Shown: positions 31,733 through 41,502, counted from the first letter of the stretch. The stretch is 64,000 nt of DNA from Streptomyces sp. RB17 (GCF_009604455.1 NZ_WEGL01000003.1:682001-746000); one strand, 5' to 3'. Translations and numbers: made by a program. The notes: a model not told the origin generated them from the letters alone.

Positions 31733-33253
31733 TCAGAACAGTCCGGTGGCCGCGAAGCGGAGGACCAGCTGGGGTGCTCCGGACAGGGCGACGCCGAGTA
31801 CGCCGGTGAGGGCGAGGGCCGCCGTGAGGGGGGCCGGGACCCGGTGGCGGGCGGGTTCGCCCTCGGGGGCGCGGAACAGCAGAGCCGTCCACTGCAGGTA
31901 GTAGAAGAGGGCGATCACCACGTTGACTGCCATGACGACGGCGAGCCAGCCGAGGCCCGCGTCGACGGCCGCCGAGAACACGGTGACCTTGGCGAACAGC
32001 CCGATGACACCCGGCGGCAGCCCGGCCAGGCACAGCAGGAAGAACGCCAGGAGGAGGGCCGTCAGCGGATTCGTGGCGTACAGGCCCCGGTAGTCGCTGA
32101 CGCGGTTCAGGGCCCGGCTACGGCCCACCACGCCGGCCACCGCGAACGCGCCCAGGTTCACGGCGCCGTACATCAGCGCGTACGCCACCGTGGAGCCGAT
32201 CGCCTTCTGCGGGTCCTTGGCGTAGCCGGCGGCGGCGATCGGCACCAGCAGGTAGCCGGCCTGGCCGACGGAGGACCAGGCGAGCAGCCGTACGGCACTG
32301 TACGCGCGCGTGGCCTGTTGGCGCAGGGCACCGACGTTACCGACGGTCATGGTGAGCGCGGCCAGGGCGGCGAGCGCGGGACCCCAGACGTCGGCGTACG
32401 ACGGGAACGCGACGACAGTGACGAGGATCAGCCCGGAGAAGCCGACCGCCTTGCCGACGACCGACAGGTAGGCGGCGACGGCCAGCGGCGCGCCGACGTA
32501 GGTGTCGGGCACCCAGAAGTGGAAGGGGACGGCGGCCGTCTTGAAGGCGAAGCCGATCAGGGTGAGCACGACACCAGCCTGGGCGAGCGTGTGCAGCTGT
32601 CCGCCGACGTGGGGCAGTCGCTGGGCGACCTGGGTGAGGTAGAGGCTGCCGGTGGAGGCGTAGACGAAGCTGACGCCCATCAGGCTGACGGCGGTGGCCG
32701 TCACCGAGGACAGGAAGAACTTCAGGGCGGCCTCGGAGGACCGCTTGTCGCCGTGCCGGATGCCGACGAGGGCGAAGGCGGGCAGGGAGGCGACCTCCAG
32801 GGCGACGATCAGGGTGGCCAGGTCGCGGGAGGCGGGCAGCAGGGCGGCGCCGGCCGCGGAGGACAGCAGCAGGAACCAGAACTCGCCCGGCGGAACGCGC
32901 CGCTGGTCGTCCTGGAGGTTCGTGACCGACAGCAGCGCGGCGAGCAGCGCGCCGCCGAGGACCAGGAACTGGACGACGAGTGTGAAGTGGTCGGCGGTGT
33001 AGCTGCACGCGCGCGTACCGCCGCCGGTCAGGCAGAAGGTGCTGCGGTCGCCGTCCAGGAGGGGCAGCAGCATCAGCGCGGCCACCGCCAGTCCGGCGAC
33101 CGAGACCCAGCCGAGGACGGCCTTGCGGGCCTCGGGCAGGAACAGGTCGGCGACCAGCACGACGAGTCCCACCGCGGCGGCGATGACCGGCGGGGCGACG
33201 GCGAGCCAGTCGACGGACTGCACCAGCGACTCGGCGAGGGGCTGGGCGCTCAT
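31733..33253 (-). CDS. nuoN: NADH-quinone oxidoreductase subunit N (second copy)
   Basis: This is an antiporter-like proton-pumping subunit of complex I. The 506-residue, 14-helix protein has the glutamate in ALEVASLPAFALVGI, the lysine in FAFKTAAVPFHFWVPDTYVG and a later conserved lysine region (LLAWSSVGQAGYLLV). The start overlaps nuoM by 4 bases (ATGA). It is the last gene of the nuo2 operon. Confidence 0.94.
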   Translation of the reverse strand: MSAQPLAESLVQSVDWLAVAPPVIAAAVGLVVLVADLFLPEARKAVLGWVSVAGLAVAALMLLPLLDGDRSTFCLTGGGTRACSYTADHFTLVVQFLVLGGALLAALLSVTNLQDDQRRVPPGEFWFLLLSSAAGAALLPASRDLATLIVALEVASLPAFALVGIRHGDKRSSEAALKFFLSSVTATAVSLMGVSFVYASTGSLYLTQVAQRLPHVGGQLHTLAQAGVVLTLIGFAFKTAAVPFHFWVPDTYVGAPLAVAAYLSVVGKAVGFSGLILVTVVAFPSYADVWGPALAALAALTMTVGNVGALRQQATRAYSAVRLLAWSSVGQAGYLLVPIAAAGYAKDPQKAIGSTVAYALMYGAVNLGAFAVAGVVGRSRALNRVSDYRGLYATNPLTALLLAFFLLCLAGLPPGVIGLFAKVTVFSAAVDAGLGWLAVVMAVNVVIALFYYLQWTALLFRAPEGEPARHRVPAPLTAALALTGVLGVALSGAPQLVLRFAATGLF

Positions 33254-34824
33254 CGGGTGCCTCCTGCGAGGAGCTGGTGCACGGCCGGGTCGGTCAGGCC
33301 GAGCAGCGCCCTCGGCCACAGTCCGGCGACGACGGTGAGGGCGACGAGCGGGGTCCAGGCCGCGAACTCGTACCCGCATACGTCGGCGAGCTTCGGGACT
33401 TCCTGTTCGACTCCGCCCATGCAGACCCGGCGGACCACGATCAGCATGTACGCGGCCGTCAGCAGGGTGCCGAACGCGCCGATCGCCATGAAGGTGAGGA
33501 AGGCCGGCCGGCTGAGGTCGGCGGCGGGCTTGAACGCGCCGAACAGGGCCAGCATCTCGCCCCAGAACCCGGCGAGTCCGGGCAGCCCGAGCGAGGCGAC
33601 CGCGCCGAAGGCGAGCAGACCGCCGAGGCGCGGGGCCCTTCCGTACAGCGCGGCACCGGTCTCCTCGGCCAGGGTGTCGAGGTCGGTGGTACCGGTGCGG
33701 TCCTTCAGGGCGCCGACCAGGAAGAAGAGGAGGCCGGTGATGAGGCCGTGGGCGATGTTGGCGAACAGGGCGCCGTTGACGCCGGTCGGGGTCATGGTGG
33801 CGATGCCCAGCAGGACGAAGCCCATGTGACCGACGGAGGAGTAGGCGATCAGCCGCTTCAGGTCGCCCTTGGCGCCGCGCTTGGCAAGGGCCAGGCAGGC
33901 CAGGGATCCGTAGATGATCCCGACCACGGCGAAGGCGGCGAGGTACGGCGCGAAGGTATGGAAGCCGTGCGGGGCGATCGGCAACAGGATCCGGACGAAC
34001 CCGTACGTACCCATCTTCAGCAGGACGCCGGCCAGCAGGACCGAGCCGACGGTCGGCGCGGCGGTGTGAGCGTCGGGCAGCCAGCTGTGCAGCGGCCACA
34101 TCGGCGACTTCACGGCGAGCCCGATCCCGATCGCGAGAACGGCGATGACCTGCACGGATGCGGGCAGCGACCGGCCGTTGTCAGTGGCGAGTGCCACCAT
34201 GTCGAACGTGCCCGCCTTGATCCCGATCAGGAGCAGGCCGAGCAGCATGACGACGGAGCCGAGCAGCGTGAACAGGATGAACTTCCACGCGGCCCGGGTC
34301 CGGCCCTCGCCGCCCCAGCGGGCGATGAGGAAGTACATCGGGATGAGCACCATCTCGAACGCGAGGAAGAACAGCAGCAGGTCGAGGACGGCGAAGGTCG
34401 CGAGGGTGCCGGACTCGAGCAGGAGCAGCAGCGCGACGAACGCCTTCGGGGAGCCGCCCGCGGGAGGCTTGAAGTAGGAGTACAGCGCGCAGAGGAAGGT
34501 CAGCAGCGCGGTCAGGACGACAAGGGGGAGGGAGATGCCGTCGATGCCGAGGTGGATCCGCACGTCGAGCGCGGGGATCCAGCTGATGTCGGTCGTGGCC
34601 TGCATCCTCGACGGATGGCCGTGGTCGAAGCCGAGCGCGAGGACGATCGCGGCGACGAGAATCGCGCCGGTCACGGTCACACCGTGCCGCAGCACGGCCT
34701 GCTCGGGCGACTTCCCCTTCAGCCCGGGCGGGGCCGGGAGGAGGGCGGCGACGGCACCGAGGAGCGGGCCGACGACGACGAATGCCAGAAGGAACTGCAT
34801 CACGGACTCGTTGATATCGATCAC
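33250..34824 (-). CDS. nuoM: NADH-quinone oxidoreductase subunit M (second copy)
   Basis: This is an antiporter-like subunit of complex I. The 524-residue protein has the key glutamate in LAFEMVLIPMYFLIARWGGE, the lysine in AVKSPMWPLHSWLPDAHTAA and IAYSSVGHMGFVLLGI in helix 10. The GTG start at 34824 lies 6 bases after nuoL. It is followed by nuoN with a 4-base overlap. Confidence 0.95.
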   Translation of the reverse strand: MIDINESVMQFLLAFVVVGPLLGAVAALLPAPPGLKGKSPEQAVLRHGVTVTGAILVAAIVLALGFDHGHPSRMQATTDISWIPALDVRIHLGIDGISLPLVVLTALLTFLCALYSYFKPPAGGSPKAFVALLLLLESGTLATFAVLDLLLFFLAFEMVLIPMYFLIARWGGEGRTRAAWKFILFTLLGSVVMLLGLLLIGIKAGTFDMVALATDNGRSLPASVQVIAVLAIGIGLAVKSPMWPLHSWLPDAHTAAPTVGSVLLAGVLLKMGTYGFVRILLPIAPHGFHTFAPYLAAFAVVGIIYGSLACLALAKRGAKGDLKRLIAYSSVGHMGFVLLGIATMTPTGVNGALFANIAHGLITGLLFFLVGALKDRTGTTDLDTLAEETGAALYGRAPRLGGLLAFGAVASLGLPGLAGFWGEMLALFGAFKPAADLSRPAFLTFMAIGAFGTLLTAAYMLIVVRRVCMGGVEQEVPKLADVCGYEFAAWTPLVALTVVAGLWPRALLGLTDPAVHQLLAGGTR

Positions 34825-34830
34825 GCCTGC

Positions 34831-36825
34831 TCACGCTCCCGTGGCGACGAGGACGACGGCGACCGCCAGGACGACGGTGCCGGCGAGCAGAGCGCTCACA
34901 TAGGTCTGCACATTGCCGGTCTGCGCCCGCCGTACGGCGGCCCCGAGCAACCGGGGCAGGGCGGCCGCGCCGCCTACGTAGGTCTCGACGACCTCACGGT
35001 CCAGGAACCGGACGAGGCTCGCTCCGGCCTGGACCGGGCGGACGAACAGCGCCGCGTACACGGCGTCCAGGTGGAAGCCGGCGGCCGCGTGGCGGCGCAG
35101 CGGGCCGAGCAGCAGCCGCGCCGGGTCCGCCGGGTCGGGCGCGTAGGCGATGTCGCCGTAGGCCGGCGCATGGGTGGCGATGGCCTCGGCCTCGACCAGC
35201 CCGGCGTCCTCCTCCGGGTGGGCGGCGACCGCGCCCAGCGGGACCCGGGCGGCGAGCTGGGTGGTGCGCTGCCAGGCGCCGTAGGTGAGCAGCCCGCCGA
35301 CCACGGCGAGGCCGGTGCCGAGGACGGAGGTGAGCAGGGTCGGGGTCAGGTCGCGGCCGTCGAACCAGCCGGGCAGCGCACGGTAGGCGAGCCCGCCGAA
35401 GGCGAGGGACGGCACGGCGAGGACCCACAGCACCACGGTCATCGTCAGCGGCTGGCGGCCGTGGTCGGGCGCCTCGGCGCCCCGGCCGCGGAAGGCCAGC
35501 AGCCACAGCCGGGTCGCGTAGGCGGCGGTGAGGAGGGCGGTGAGCAGTCCGGCGACGAGGACGATCCAGCCGGCGGCGAAGGGGGCGTGCTCCGGGTGGC
35601 CGTCGACCACGTGCTCGGCGGCGCCGAGCACGGACTCCTTGGAGAAGAAGCCGCTGAACGGCGGGATCGCGGCGAGCGCGAGGAGCGCCACGGTCATCGT
35701 CCAGTAGGCGTCCGGGACGCGGTCGCGCAGGCCGTGCATGCGCGACATGGCGGCCAGTGAGTTGGTGCCGGCGGCGTGGATGATCACGCCGGCCGCGAGG
35801 AACAGCAGCGCCTTGAAGGCGCCGTGGGACAGGAGGTGGAAGACGGCGGCACCGCGGTCGCCGACGGCGAGGGCGCCGGTCATGTAGCCGAGCTGGCCGA
35901 TCGTCGAGTAGGCGAGGACCCGTTTGATGTCGTCCTGGGCGAGCGCGGCGAGACCGGAGCCGGTCATGGTCACGGCGGCCATGACGGCGAGGACGACCAT
36001 CGCGGCCTGGGAGGCCTCGAACACCGGAAGGAGACGGGCGACGAAGTAGACACCGGCGGCGACCATCGTCGCGGCGTGGATCAGCGCCGAGACGGGCGTG
36101 GGGCCCGCCATCGCGTCCGGGAGCCAGGTGTGCAGCGGGAACTGTGCCGACTTGCCCGCGACGCCCGCGAGGAGCAGCAGGGCGATCACCGTCGGGTGGT
36201 GCAGGTTGCCGGCGGCGACGGCGCCGAGGACGCGCGTGATCCGGAACGAGCCGGCGTCGGTGGCGAGCGCGAACAGGCCGATGAGGAACGGCACGTCACC
36301 GAGCTTGGTGACCAGGAAGGACTTCAGGGAGGCGGCGCGGGCCTCGGGGGTCTCCCAGTAGTGGCCGACCAGGAAGTAGGAGCAGATGCCCATGACTTCC
36401 CAGCCGACCAGCAGCACGATCAGATCGCCGGAGTAGACGACCAGGAGCATCGCGGAGGTGAACAGGGAGACGAGGGCGGCGTATGAGGGGTAGCGCGGGT
36501 CGTCGCGCAGATAGCCGGTCGAGTAGATCTGCACGCAGGCCGCGACGAACGCGACCAGGATCGCGACGAGCGCCGCGAAGCCGTCGATGTACAGGGCCAG
36601 CTCGATCGGGACCGAGCCGGTGGGCGTCAGCTCGGCGTGGGCGGTGATGGCCTGGCCACCGCCCTGACGTGCGGCGACCAGCGCGGCCAGCACGAGAGAG
36701 GCCAGCGGTGGCAGCACGGCGAGCGGGCGGACCAACCCGGGCGCGGTGCGGCCGAGCAGCAGTCCGGCCGCGGCGCCGAGGAACGGCAGAAGGGGGACGA
36801 GGGCGGCGAGGGTGGTCGTGGTCAC
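34831..36825 (-). CDS. nuoL: NADH-quinone oxidoreductase subunit L (second copy)
   Basis: This is the distal proton-pumping subunit. The 664-residue protein has the glutamate motif VGWEVMGICSYFLVGHYWET, the lysine motif GKSAQFPLHTWLPDAMAGPT and LAYSTIGQLGYMTGAL. A C-terminal region after the antiporter core should form the lateral helix. It starts with GTG overlapping the nuoK stop by 4 bases. Confidence 0.95.
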   Translation of the reverse strand: MTTTTLAALVPLLPFLGAAAGLLLGRTAPGLVRPLAVLPPLASLVLAALVAARQGGGQAITAHAELTPTGSVPIELALYIDGFAALVAILVAFVAACVQIYSTGYLRDDPRYPSYAALVSLFTSAMLLVVYSGDLIVLLVGWEVMGICSYFLVGHYWETPEARAASLKSFLVTKLGDVPFLIGLFALATDAGSFRITRVLGAVAAGNLHHPTVIALLLLAGVAGKSAQFPLHTWLPDAMAGPTPVSALIHAATMVAAGVYFVARLLPVFEASQAAMVVLAVMAAVTMTGSGLAALAQDDIKRVLAYSTIGQLGYMTGALAVGDRGAAVFHLLSHGAFKALLFLAAGVIIHAAGTNSLAAMSRMHGLRDRVPDAYWTMTVALLALAAIPPFSGFFSKESVLGAAEHVVDGHPEHAPFAAGWIVLVAGLLTALLTAAYATRLWLLAFRGRGAEAPDHGRQPLTMTVVLWVLAVPSLAFGGLAYRALPGWFDGRDLTPTLLTSVLGTGLAVVGGLLTYGAWQRTTQLAARVPLGAVAAHPEEDAGLVEAEAIATHAPAYGDIAYAPDPADPARLLLGPLRRHAAAGFHLDAVYAALFVRPVQAGASLVRFLDREVVETYVGGAAALPRLLGAAVRRAQTGNVQTYVSALLAGTVVLAVAVVLVATGA

Positions 36826-37196
36826 GCGGTGGCCTCAGCCTTCTCGGCCGCGGAGGAGCCCGGTCCCTCGGTGCCGGGGCCCTCGGCGGTGTCGCGGAGC
36901 TTGTCGATGTCGGAGGTGCCGCGGTTGCGGTAGACGGCGAGCACGATCGCCAGGCCGATGCCGATCTCTGCAGCGGCGATGGTGATGGTGAACAGGGTCA
37001 GCGCCTGGCCGGAGTGCAGGGTGTCCTTGGCCGCCCGGCTGAGCCAGACGTCGAAGGCGACGAGGTTGAGGTTGACGGCGTTGAGCATCAGCTCGACCGA
37101 CATCAGCACGAGGATCGCGTTGCGGCGGGCGAGAACGCCGTACAGGCCGGTGCAGAACAGAAGGGCGGAGAGTACGGCCGGGTAGGCGAGGTGCAT
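36822..37196 (-). CDS. nuoK: NADH-quinone oxidoreductase subunit K (second copy)
   Basis: The 124-residue, three-helix subunit has the two proton-path glutamates: LMSVELMLNAVNLNLVAF in helix 2 and TIAAAEIGIGLAIVLAVYR in helix 3. A polar tail of about 25 residues rich in Gly, Pro, Glu and Ala extends beyond the usual end (about 100 residues). The ATG overlaps the nuoJ stop by 1 base. Confidence 0.94.
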   Translation of the reverse strand: MHLAYPAVLSALLFCTGLYGVLARRNAILVLMSVELMLNAVNLNLVAFDVWLSRAAKDTLHSGQALTLFTITIAAAEIGIGLAIVLAVYRNRGTSDIDKLRDTAEGPGTEGPGSSAAEKAEATA

Positions 37197-37840
37197 CAGC
37201 GGGCGCCTTCCTTCTCGCCGGGGGTGACCACGACGGCCGGGGGTGTGGCGCTCTCGTCCGCCTTCGCCTTGCGGGACAGCACGATCGCGCCGACCAGGGC
37301 CGCGAGGAGCAGCACGGACAGCGCCTCGAAGGGCAGCACCCAGTTCCGGAACAGGCTCTCGCCGGTGACCCGGGTGGAGCCCGCTGCCGGGCCGTTCAGG
37401 TCGATCCAGGTGGTGCGGAAGGCGTCGACGACCACCCAGACCAGGGCGACGGCGGCGGCGACCGCGACGGTCAGCGCGGCCCAGCGGTTGCCGGAGTCGG
37501 CGTCCGGGGAGCGGCCGATGGGGGCCTTGGTGAGCATCAGACCGAACAGCAGGAGGACGACGACGGAGCCGACGTAGATCAGGACCTGCACCCAGGCGAT
37601 GAACTCGGCCGTGAGCAGCAGGTACTCCACGGCGAGACCGCCGAGCGCGACCACCAGCCACAGGGCGGCGTGCACCAGCTGGCGGGTGGTGACGGTGACC
37701 AGCGCGGCGCCGAAGGTGACCAGGCCGACGAGGAGGAAGGCGATCTCGACGCCGGTCGGGGACAGGAAGCCGTGCGCGGCCGCGGCGAGGTGCACGCCGG
37801 GGTGACCCGCGGCCGGAACGGTGGTCGAGGCGAGGGTCAT
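37196..37840 (-). CDS. nuoJ: NADH-quinone oxidoreductase subunit J (second copy)
   Basis: The 214-residue, five-helix membrane subunit has LVHAALWLVVALGGLAVEYL followed by FIAWVQVLIYVGSVVVLLLF, the conserved NuoJ helix 3. The ATG at 37840 overlaps the nuoI stop by 4 bases. Confidence 0.93.
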   Translation of the reverse strand: MTLASTTVPAAGHPGVHLAAAAHGFLSPTGVEIAFLLVGLVTFGAALVTVTTRQLVHAALWLVVALGGLAVEYLLLTAEFIAWVQVLIYVGSVVVLLLFGLMLTKAPIGRSPDADSGNRWAALTVAVAAAVALVWVVVDAFRTTWIDLNGPAAGSTRVTGESLFRNWVLPFEALSVLLLAALVGAIVLSRKAKADESATPPAVVVTPGEKEGAR

Positions 37841-38412
37841 GACGCGCCCTCCCCCGGTTCGGCCTGGGCGGCCGCCAGCTTCTCGGCGGTCTTGCGGGCG
37901 GCGGCGATCTCCTTCGGCTCCTCGGCGGCGGGGTCGAGGGCCGGCGGGGCCGGCACGGTCCACATCCACTCGCGAAGCTTGTCCCGCTCGTGGGTGAGGT
38001 CGCGGATGTCGGTCTCGGCGTACTCGAACTCCGGGGACCAGAACAGCGCGTCGAAAGGACAGACCTCGATGCAGATACCGCAGTACATGCACAGGGAGAA
38101 GTCGATGGCGAACCGGTCGAGGACGTTGCGGCTGCGCTCGCGGCCGCCCGGGGCGGCGGGCGGGACCGTCTCCTTGTGCGAGTCGATGTAGATGCACCAG
38201 TCGGGGCACTCGCGGGCGCACAGCATGCAGACCGTGCAGTTCTCCTCGAACAGGCCGATCACGCCACGCGTGCGGGGCGGCAGTTCGGGCTGGGCGTCCG
38301 GGTACTGCTCGGTGACCGTCTTCCTGGTCATCGTGCGGAGGGTGACGGCCAGGCCCTTGGCGAGGCCGCTGCCAGGGATCCGGGGCCGGGTGGGCGGAAG
38401 AGACTCAGCCAC
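37837..38412 (-). CDS. nuoI: NADH-quinone oxidoreductase subunit I, two [4Fe-4S] clusters (second copy)
   Basis: The 191-residue ferredoxin-like subunit carries clusters N6a and N6b. The two motifs are CTVCMLCARECPDWC and CMYCGICIEVCPFDAL, both complete. GTG start at 38412 shares one base with the nuoH stop. The C-terminus is Ala/Glu-rich. With no nuoE, F or G in the operon, this would be the most distal iron-sulfur input present, apart from NuoB. Confidence 0.94.
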   Translation of the reverse strand: MAESLPPTRPRIPGSGLAKGLAVTLRTMTRKTVTEQYPDAQPELPPRTRGVIGLFEENCTVCMLCARECPDWCIYIDSHKETVPPAAPGGRERSRNVLDRFAIDFSLCMYCGICIEVCPFDALFWSPEFEYAETDIRDLTHERDKLREWMWTVPAPPALDPAAEEPKEIAAARKTAEKLAAAQAEPGEGAS

Positions 38413-39380
38413 TAGGAGATCACCACCTTGACGATGCCGGTGAGGGCGATCTGGGCGAGGGAGAGCGGGACGAGGAGGGTCCAGGACAGCTTCTGGAGCT
38501 GGTCCTCGCGCAGGCGCGGGTAGGTGACGCGGAGCCAGATGACGAGGAAGGCGAGGATCGCGGCCTTCAGCAGGGTCCACAGCCAGCCCAGGCCGTCGTG
38601 GGCCCACGGGCCGTGCCAGCCGCCCAGGAAGAGGACGGTGGTCAGGCCGCACAGGACGACGATCCCGGCGTACTCGGCGAGGAGGAAGAGTGCGAAACGC
38701 AGTCCGGTGTACTCAGTGTACGCGCCGAAGATGATCTCCGAGTCGGCGACCGGCATGTCGAACGGCGGGCGCTGCAGCTCGGCGAGTCCGGCGACGAAGA
38801 AGACGACCGCGCCGGTGATCTGCCAGGGCACCCACCACCAGTGGAAGGCGTGCAGGATGCCGGGCAGGGAGACGGTGCCCGCCGCCATCGCGACCGAGGC
38901 GGCGGCGAGCAGCATCGGCAGTTCGTAGGCGAGCAACTGGGCGGCCGTGCGCAGGCCGCCGAGCAGGGAGAACTTGTTCGCGCTGGCCCAGCCGGCCATG
39001 AGCGAGCCGAGCACGCCGACGCCCATCACCGCGAGCACGAAGAACACGCCCGCGTCCAGGACCTGGCCGACGGCGCCCTTGCTCGGGCCGATCGGGATGG
39101 CGAGCAGCACGAGCAGGTACGGCAGCAGGGCCACGGCGGGGGCGAGCTGGAAGACGCGGCGGTCGGCGCCGGCCGGGACCACGTCCTCCTTCTGCGCGAA
39201 CTTCACGCCGTCCGCGATGAGCTGGGCCCAGCCGTGGAAGCCGCCCGCGTACATCGGGCCGAGGCGGCCCTGCATGTGCGCCATCACCTTGTGCTCCGTC
39301 TGACCGACGATCAGCGGGAAGGTGAGGAAGACGACGAACACGACCAGGAGTCGCAGGGCGACGTCCAGCACGCCGTTCAC
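38412..39380 (-). CDS. nuoH: NADH-quinone oxidoreductase subunit H (second copy)
   Basis: The 322-residue quinone-chamber membrane subunit has GRLGPMYAGGFHGWAQLIAD, QKEDVVPAGADRRVFQLAP, LAGWASANKFSLLGGLRTAA-like loops and AELQRPPFDMPVADSEIIFG, as in family members. About eight hydrophobic helices are seen. Overlaps nuoC by 4 bases and nuoI by 1. Confidence 0.94.
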   Translation of the reverse strand: MNGVLDVALRLLVVFVVFLTFPLIVGQTEHKVMAHMQGRLGPMYAGGFHGWAQLIADGVKFAQKEDVVPAGADRRVFQLAPAVALLPYLLVLLAIPIGPSKGAVGQVLDAGVFFVLAVMGVGVLGSLMAGWASANKFSLLGGLRTAAQLLAYELPMLLAAASVAMAAGTVSLPGILHAFHWWWVPWQITGAVVFFVAGLAELQRPPFDMPVADSEIIFGAYTEYTGLRFALFLLAEYAGIVVLCGLTTVLFLGGWHGPWAHDGLGWLWTLLKAAILAFLVIWLRVTYPRLREDQLQKLSWTLLVPLSLAQIALTGIVKVVIS

Positions 39381-40903
39381 TGCGGGCCTCCTGCGGGGTT
39401 GTCGTCGTCGGAATCGGGGTCGGCGTTGGTGCCGGGGTCGGGGTTCGGGCCGGTGTTGTCGGGGGCGGCGGGCTCGTCACCGGTGGTGGCGGGACGTCCG
39501 GGTTGCTCCGCTGTCTGCCCGGGCTCGGCGGGGGTTCCCCCGGGCCCGGCCGGCCTCCGCTCGGGTTCCGCAGTCGTCGGCTCCGGTTCCGCCGGGGCCT
39601 GTTCGGGCTCCGCAGCGGTCCGCTCCCGCTCCGCCGGGGCCTGTTCGGGCTCCTCGAAGGCCGGGCGGGCGTGGTGCCACGGGGCGTCCGAGCTGCGCGG
39701 GGCCGTGCTCCGGCGGTCGGGACGTGCGGCGCTGTCCGGCGCCGCCGACTCACCCGTGGCCGGTGCCTTCGACTCACCCATAGCAGGTTCCGTCGACTCG
39801 TCCGCAGCCGGTGCCGTCGGTTCCGGAGCCTCGGCCAGCTGTGAGGCCGAGCCCTCCGACGCGCTGCGGGCGCGGCGCGGACGGGCCGGGACCGGACCGG
39901 GCTCATGGGCCACGGAGGCCTCGGCAGCCGGGCCCTGCACCGCAGCCGACGCGGCACTGGTCGCGTCGCCCTCGGCCGCGGTCCGCTTGAGTTCGGCCGC
40001 GTCCTGAGGTGCCCGCGTCTGGCTCGCCGAGCCCTCGCTCGCGCTCCGCATCCGACGCGGCCGGGCACCGGCAGCACCCTCAGCCCCGGAAGCCCCGCCA
40101 GTCCCACCGGTTCCGACAGCCCCGCCGGCCCCAGCGGCTCCAGCATCCGCCCCCTCAGCCCGGCCGGCCCCAGTGGTCCCAGGAGCCCCCGCCGCCTCAC
40201 CGGCCTGGCTCGCCGAGCCCTGTGCCGCCGTGCGGGTTCGCCGTACCGGACGTTCGCCGGCCGCACCCGCGCGAGCTGCCGGACGCTCGCCCGCCGCGCG
40301 GCCCGCGCCCCGTGCCGGGCGGGCCGGGGCAGGGGGCAGCTGGCCCTTCAGGGGACCCCACTCGTTGGGGTCCGGTACGCCCGGGGGGAGCATCTGGCGG
40401 CGCTTCGGGCCGCCGTGCTCGGATTCGCCCGGCTCCTTCGCACCGGGCCAGGCCTTGGCGACACGCGCGGCGAGGACGAAGTCCTTGCGCAGCGGGTGGC
40501 CCTCGAAGGTCTCCGGGAGGAGCAGGTGCTCCAGGCCCGGGTGGCCCTCGAACACCACGCCGAACATCTCGTGCGTCTCGCGCTCGTGCCAGGCGGCGCC
40601 CGCGTAGACGCCGACGGCGGAGGGCAGCGTCGGCGCCTCGTGCGGGACGGTCGTACGGACGAGGAGGCGGCGGACCGGGCCCAGGGCGACGACGTGGGCG
40701 GAGACGCGGAAACCCGTGCCCGGTTCGTCGACCGCGCTCAGCCAGTCGAAGTAGGTGCAGCCCAGGGTCGTACGGGCCGTCTCCAGGGCGGTGAGCCAGG
40801 AGGACGGCGGTACGTCCACGGTGAGGAGCTCGTACGACTCCTCGGCCGTGGCGTCCGTACCGAAGAGCTCCTCGACCGGGGCGGGCAGCCAGCCGGCGGT
40901 CAC
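39377..40903 (-). CDS. nuoC: NADH-quinone oxidoreductase subunit C with long repetitive C-terminal tail (second copy)
   Basis: The hydrophilic 30-kDa subunit. Residues 1-190 form the NuoC domain with the signature WHERETHEMFGVVFEGHPGL and ETFEGHPLRKDF. The full product is 508 residues because a tail of about 310 residues, rich in Ala, Pro, Glu, Arg and Ser, follows. Inside it RSASEGSASQ occurs twice and a variant once, and PEQAPAEPE-type units repeat near the end. It is not fused to NuoD, and no nuoD follows. It overlaps nuoB and nuoH by 4 bases each, so the tail is not an annotation artefact of a missing stop. Confidence 0.9.
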   Translation of the reverse strand: MTAGWLPAPVEELFGTDATAEESYELLTVDVPPSSWLTALETARTTLGCTYFDWLSAVDEPGTGFRVSAHVVALGPVRRLLVRTTVPHEAPTLPSAVGVYAGAAWHERETHEMFGVVFEGHPGLEHLLLPETFEGHPLRKDFVLAARVAKAWPGAKEPGESEHGGPKRRQMLPPGVPDPNEWGPLKGQLPPAPARPARGAGRAAGERPAARAGAAGERPVRRTRTAAQGSASQAGEAAGAPGTTGAGRAEGADAGAAGAGGAVGTGGTGGASGAEGAAGARPRRMRSASEGSASQTRAPQDAAELKRTAAEGDATSAASAAVQGPAAEASVAHEPGPVPARPRRARSASEGSASQLAEAPEPTAPAADESTEPAMGESKAPATGESAAPDSAARPDRRSTAPRSSDAPWHHARPAFEEPEQAPAERERTAAEPEQAPAEPEPTTAEPERRPAGPGGTPAEPGQTAEQPGRPATTGDEPAAPDNTGPNPDPGTNADPDSDDDNPAGGPQ

Positions 40904-41502
40904 CGCGCATCACCTTCGGCGGCCGGTACCGGAGGCTTTACCAGGTCGCTGGTCAGGGCGGCCGCGGACGGCCGGGCGGAACCGGAGCCGTACCGCTCGC
41001 CCAGCGACTCGCGGGCGATCTTCTCCTGGAGCTTGAGGATGCCCTGGAGCAGCGCCTCGGGGCGCGGCGGGCAGCCGGGGACGTACACGTCCACCGGAAT
41101 GATCTGGTCGACGCCCTTGGTGACGGAGTAGGAGTCCCAGTAGGGGCCGCCGCAGTTGGAGCAGGCGCCGAAGGAGATGACGTACTTCGGCTCGGGCATC
41201 TGCTCGTACAGGCGCTTGACGGCCGGTGCCATCTTGTCCGTGACCGTGCCCGACACCACCATCAGGTCGGCCTGGCGCGGGCCCGGTGCGAAGGGGATCA
41301 CGCCGAGGCGGATGAAGTCGTGGCGGGCCATCGACGCGGCGATGAACTCGATCGCGCAGCAGGCGAGGCCGAAGTTGAAGACCCAGAGCGAGTAGCGGCG
41401 GCCCCAGTTCAGGACCACCTTCATCGGCTCGGGGGCCAGCCGGGCGAGCGCGCCCAGCCGCTTCGGCTCCGGGAGCGGGACAGGGGTGGGGGTCACGTCC
41501 AT
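40900..41502 (-). CDS. nuoB: NADH-quinone oxidoreductase subunit B, cluster N2 (second copy)
   Basis: The 200-residue subunit holds the terminal [4Fe-4S] cluster. The cysteine ligands are present: FGLACCAIEF (Cys48, Cys49), FGACSNCGGPYW (Cys114, with an extra Cys117) and VPGCPPRPE (Cys144). The ATG at 41502 overlaps the nuoA stop by 10 bases. Confidence 0.94.
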   Translation of the reverse strand: MDVTPTPVPLPEPKRLGALARLAPEPMKVVLNWGRRYSLWVFNFGLACCAIEFIAASMARHDFIRLGVIPFAPGPRQADLMVVSGTVTDKMAPAVKRLYEQMPEPKYVISFGACSNCGGPYWDSYSVTKGVDQIIPVDVYVPGCPPRPEALLQGILKLQEKIARESLGERYGSGSARPSAAALTSDLVKPPVPAAEGDAR

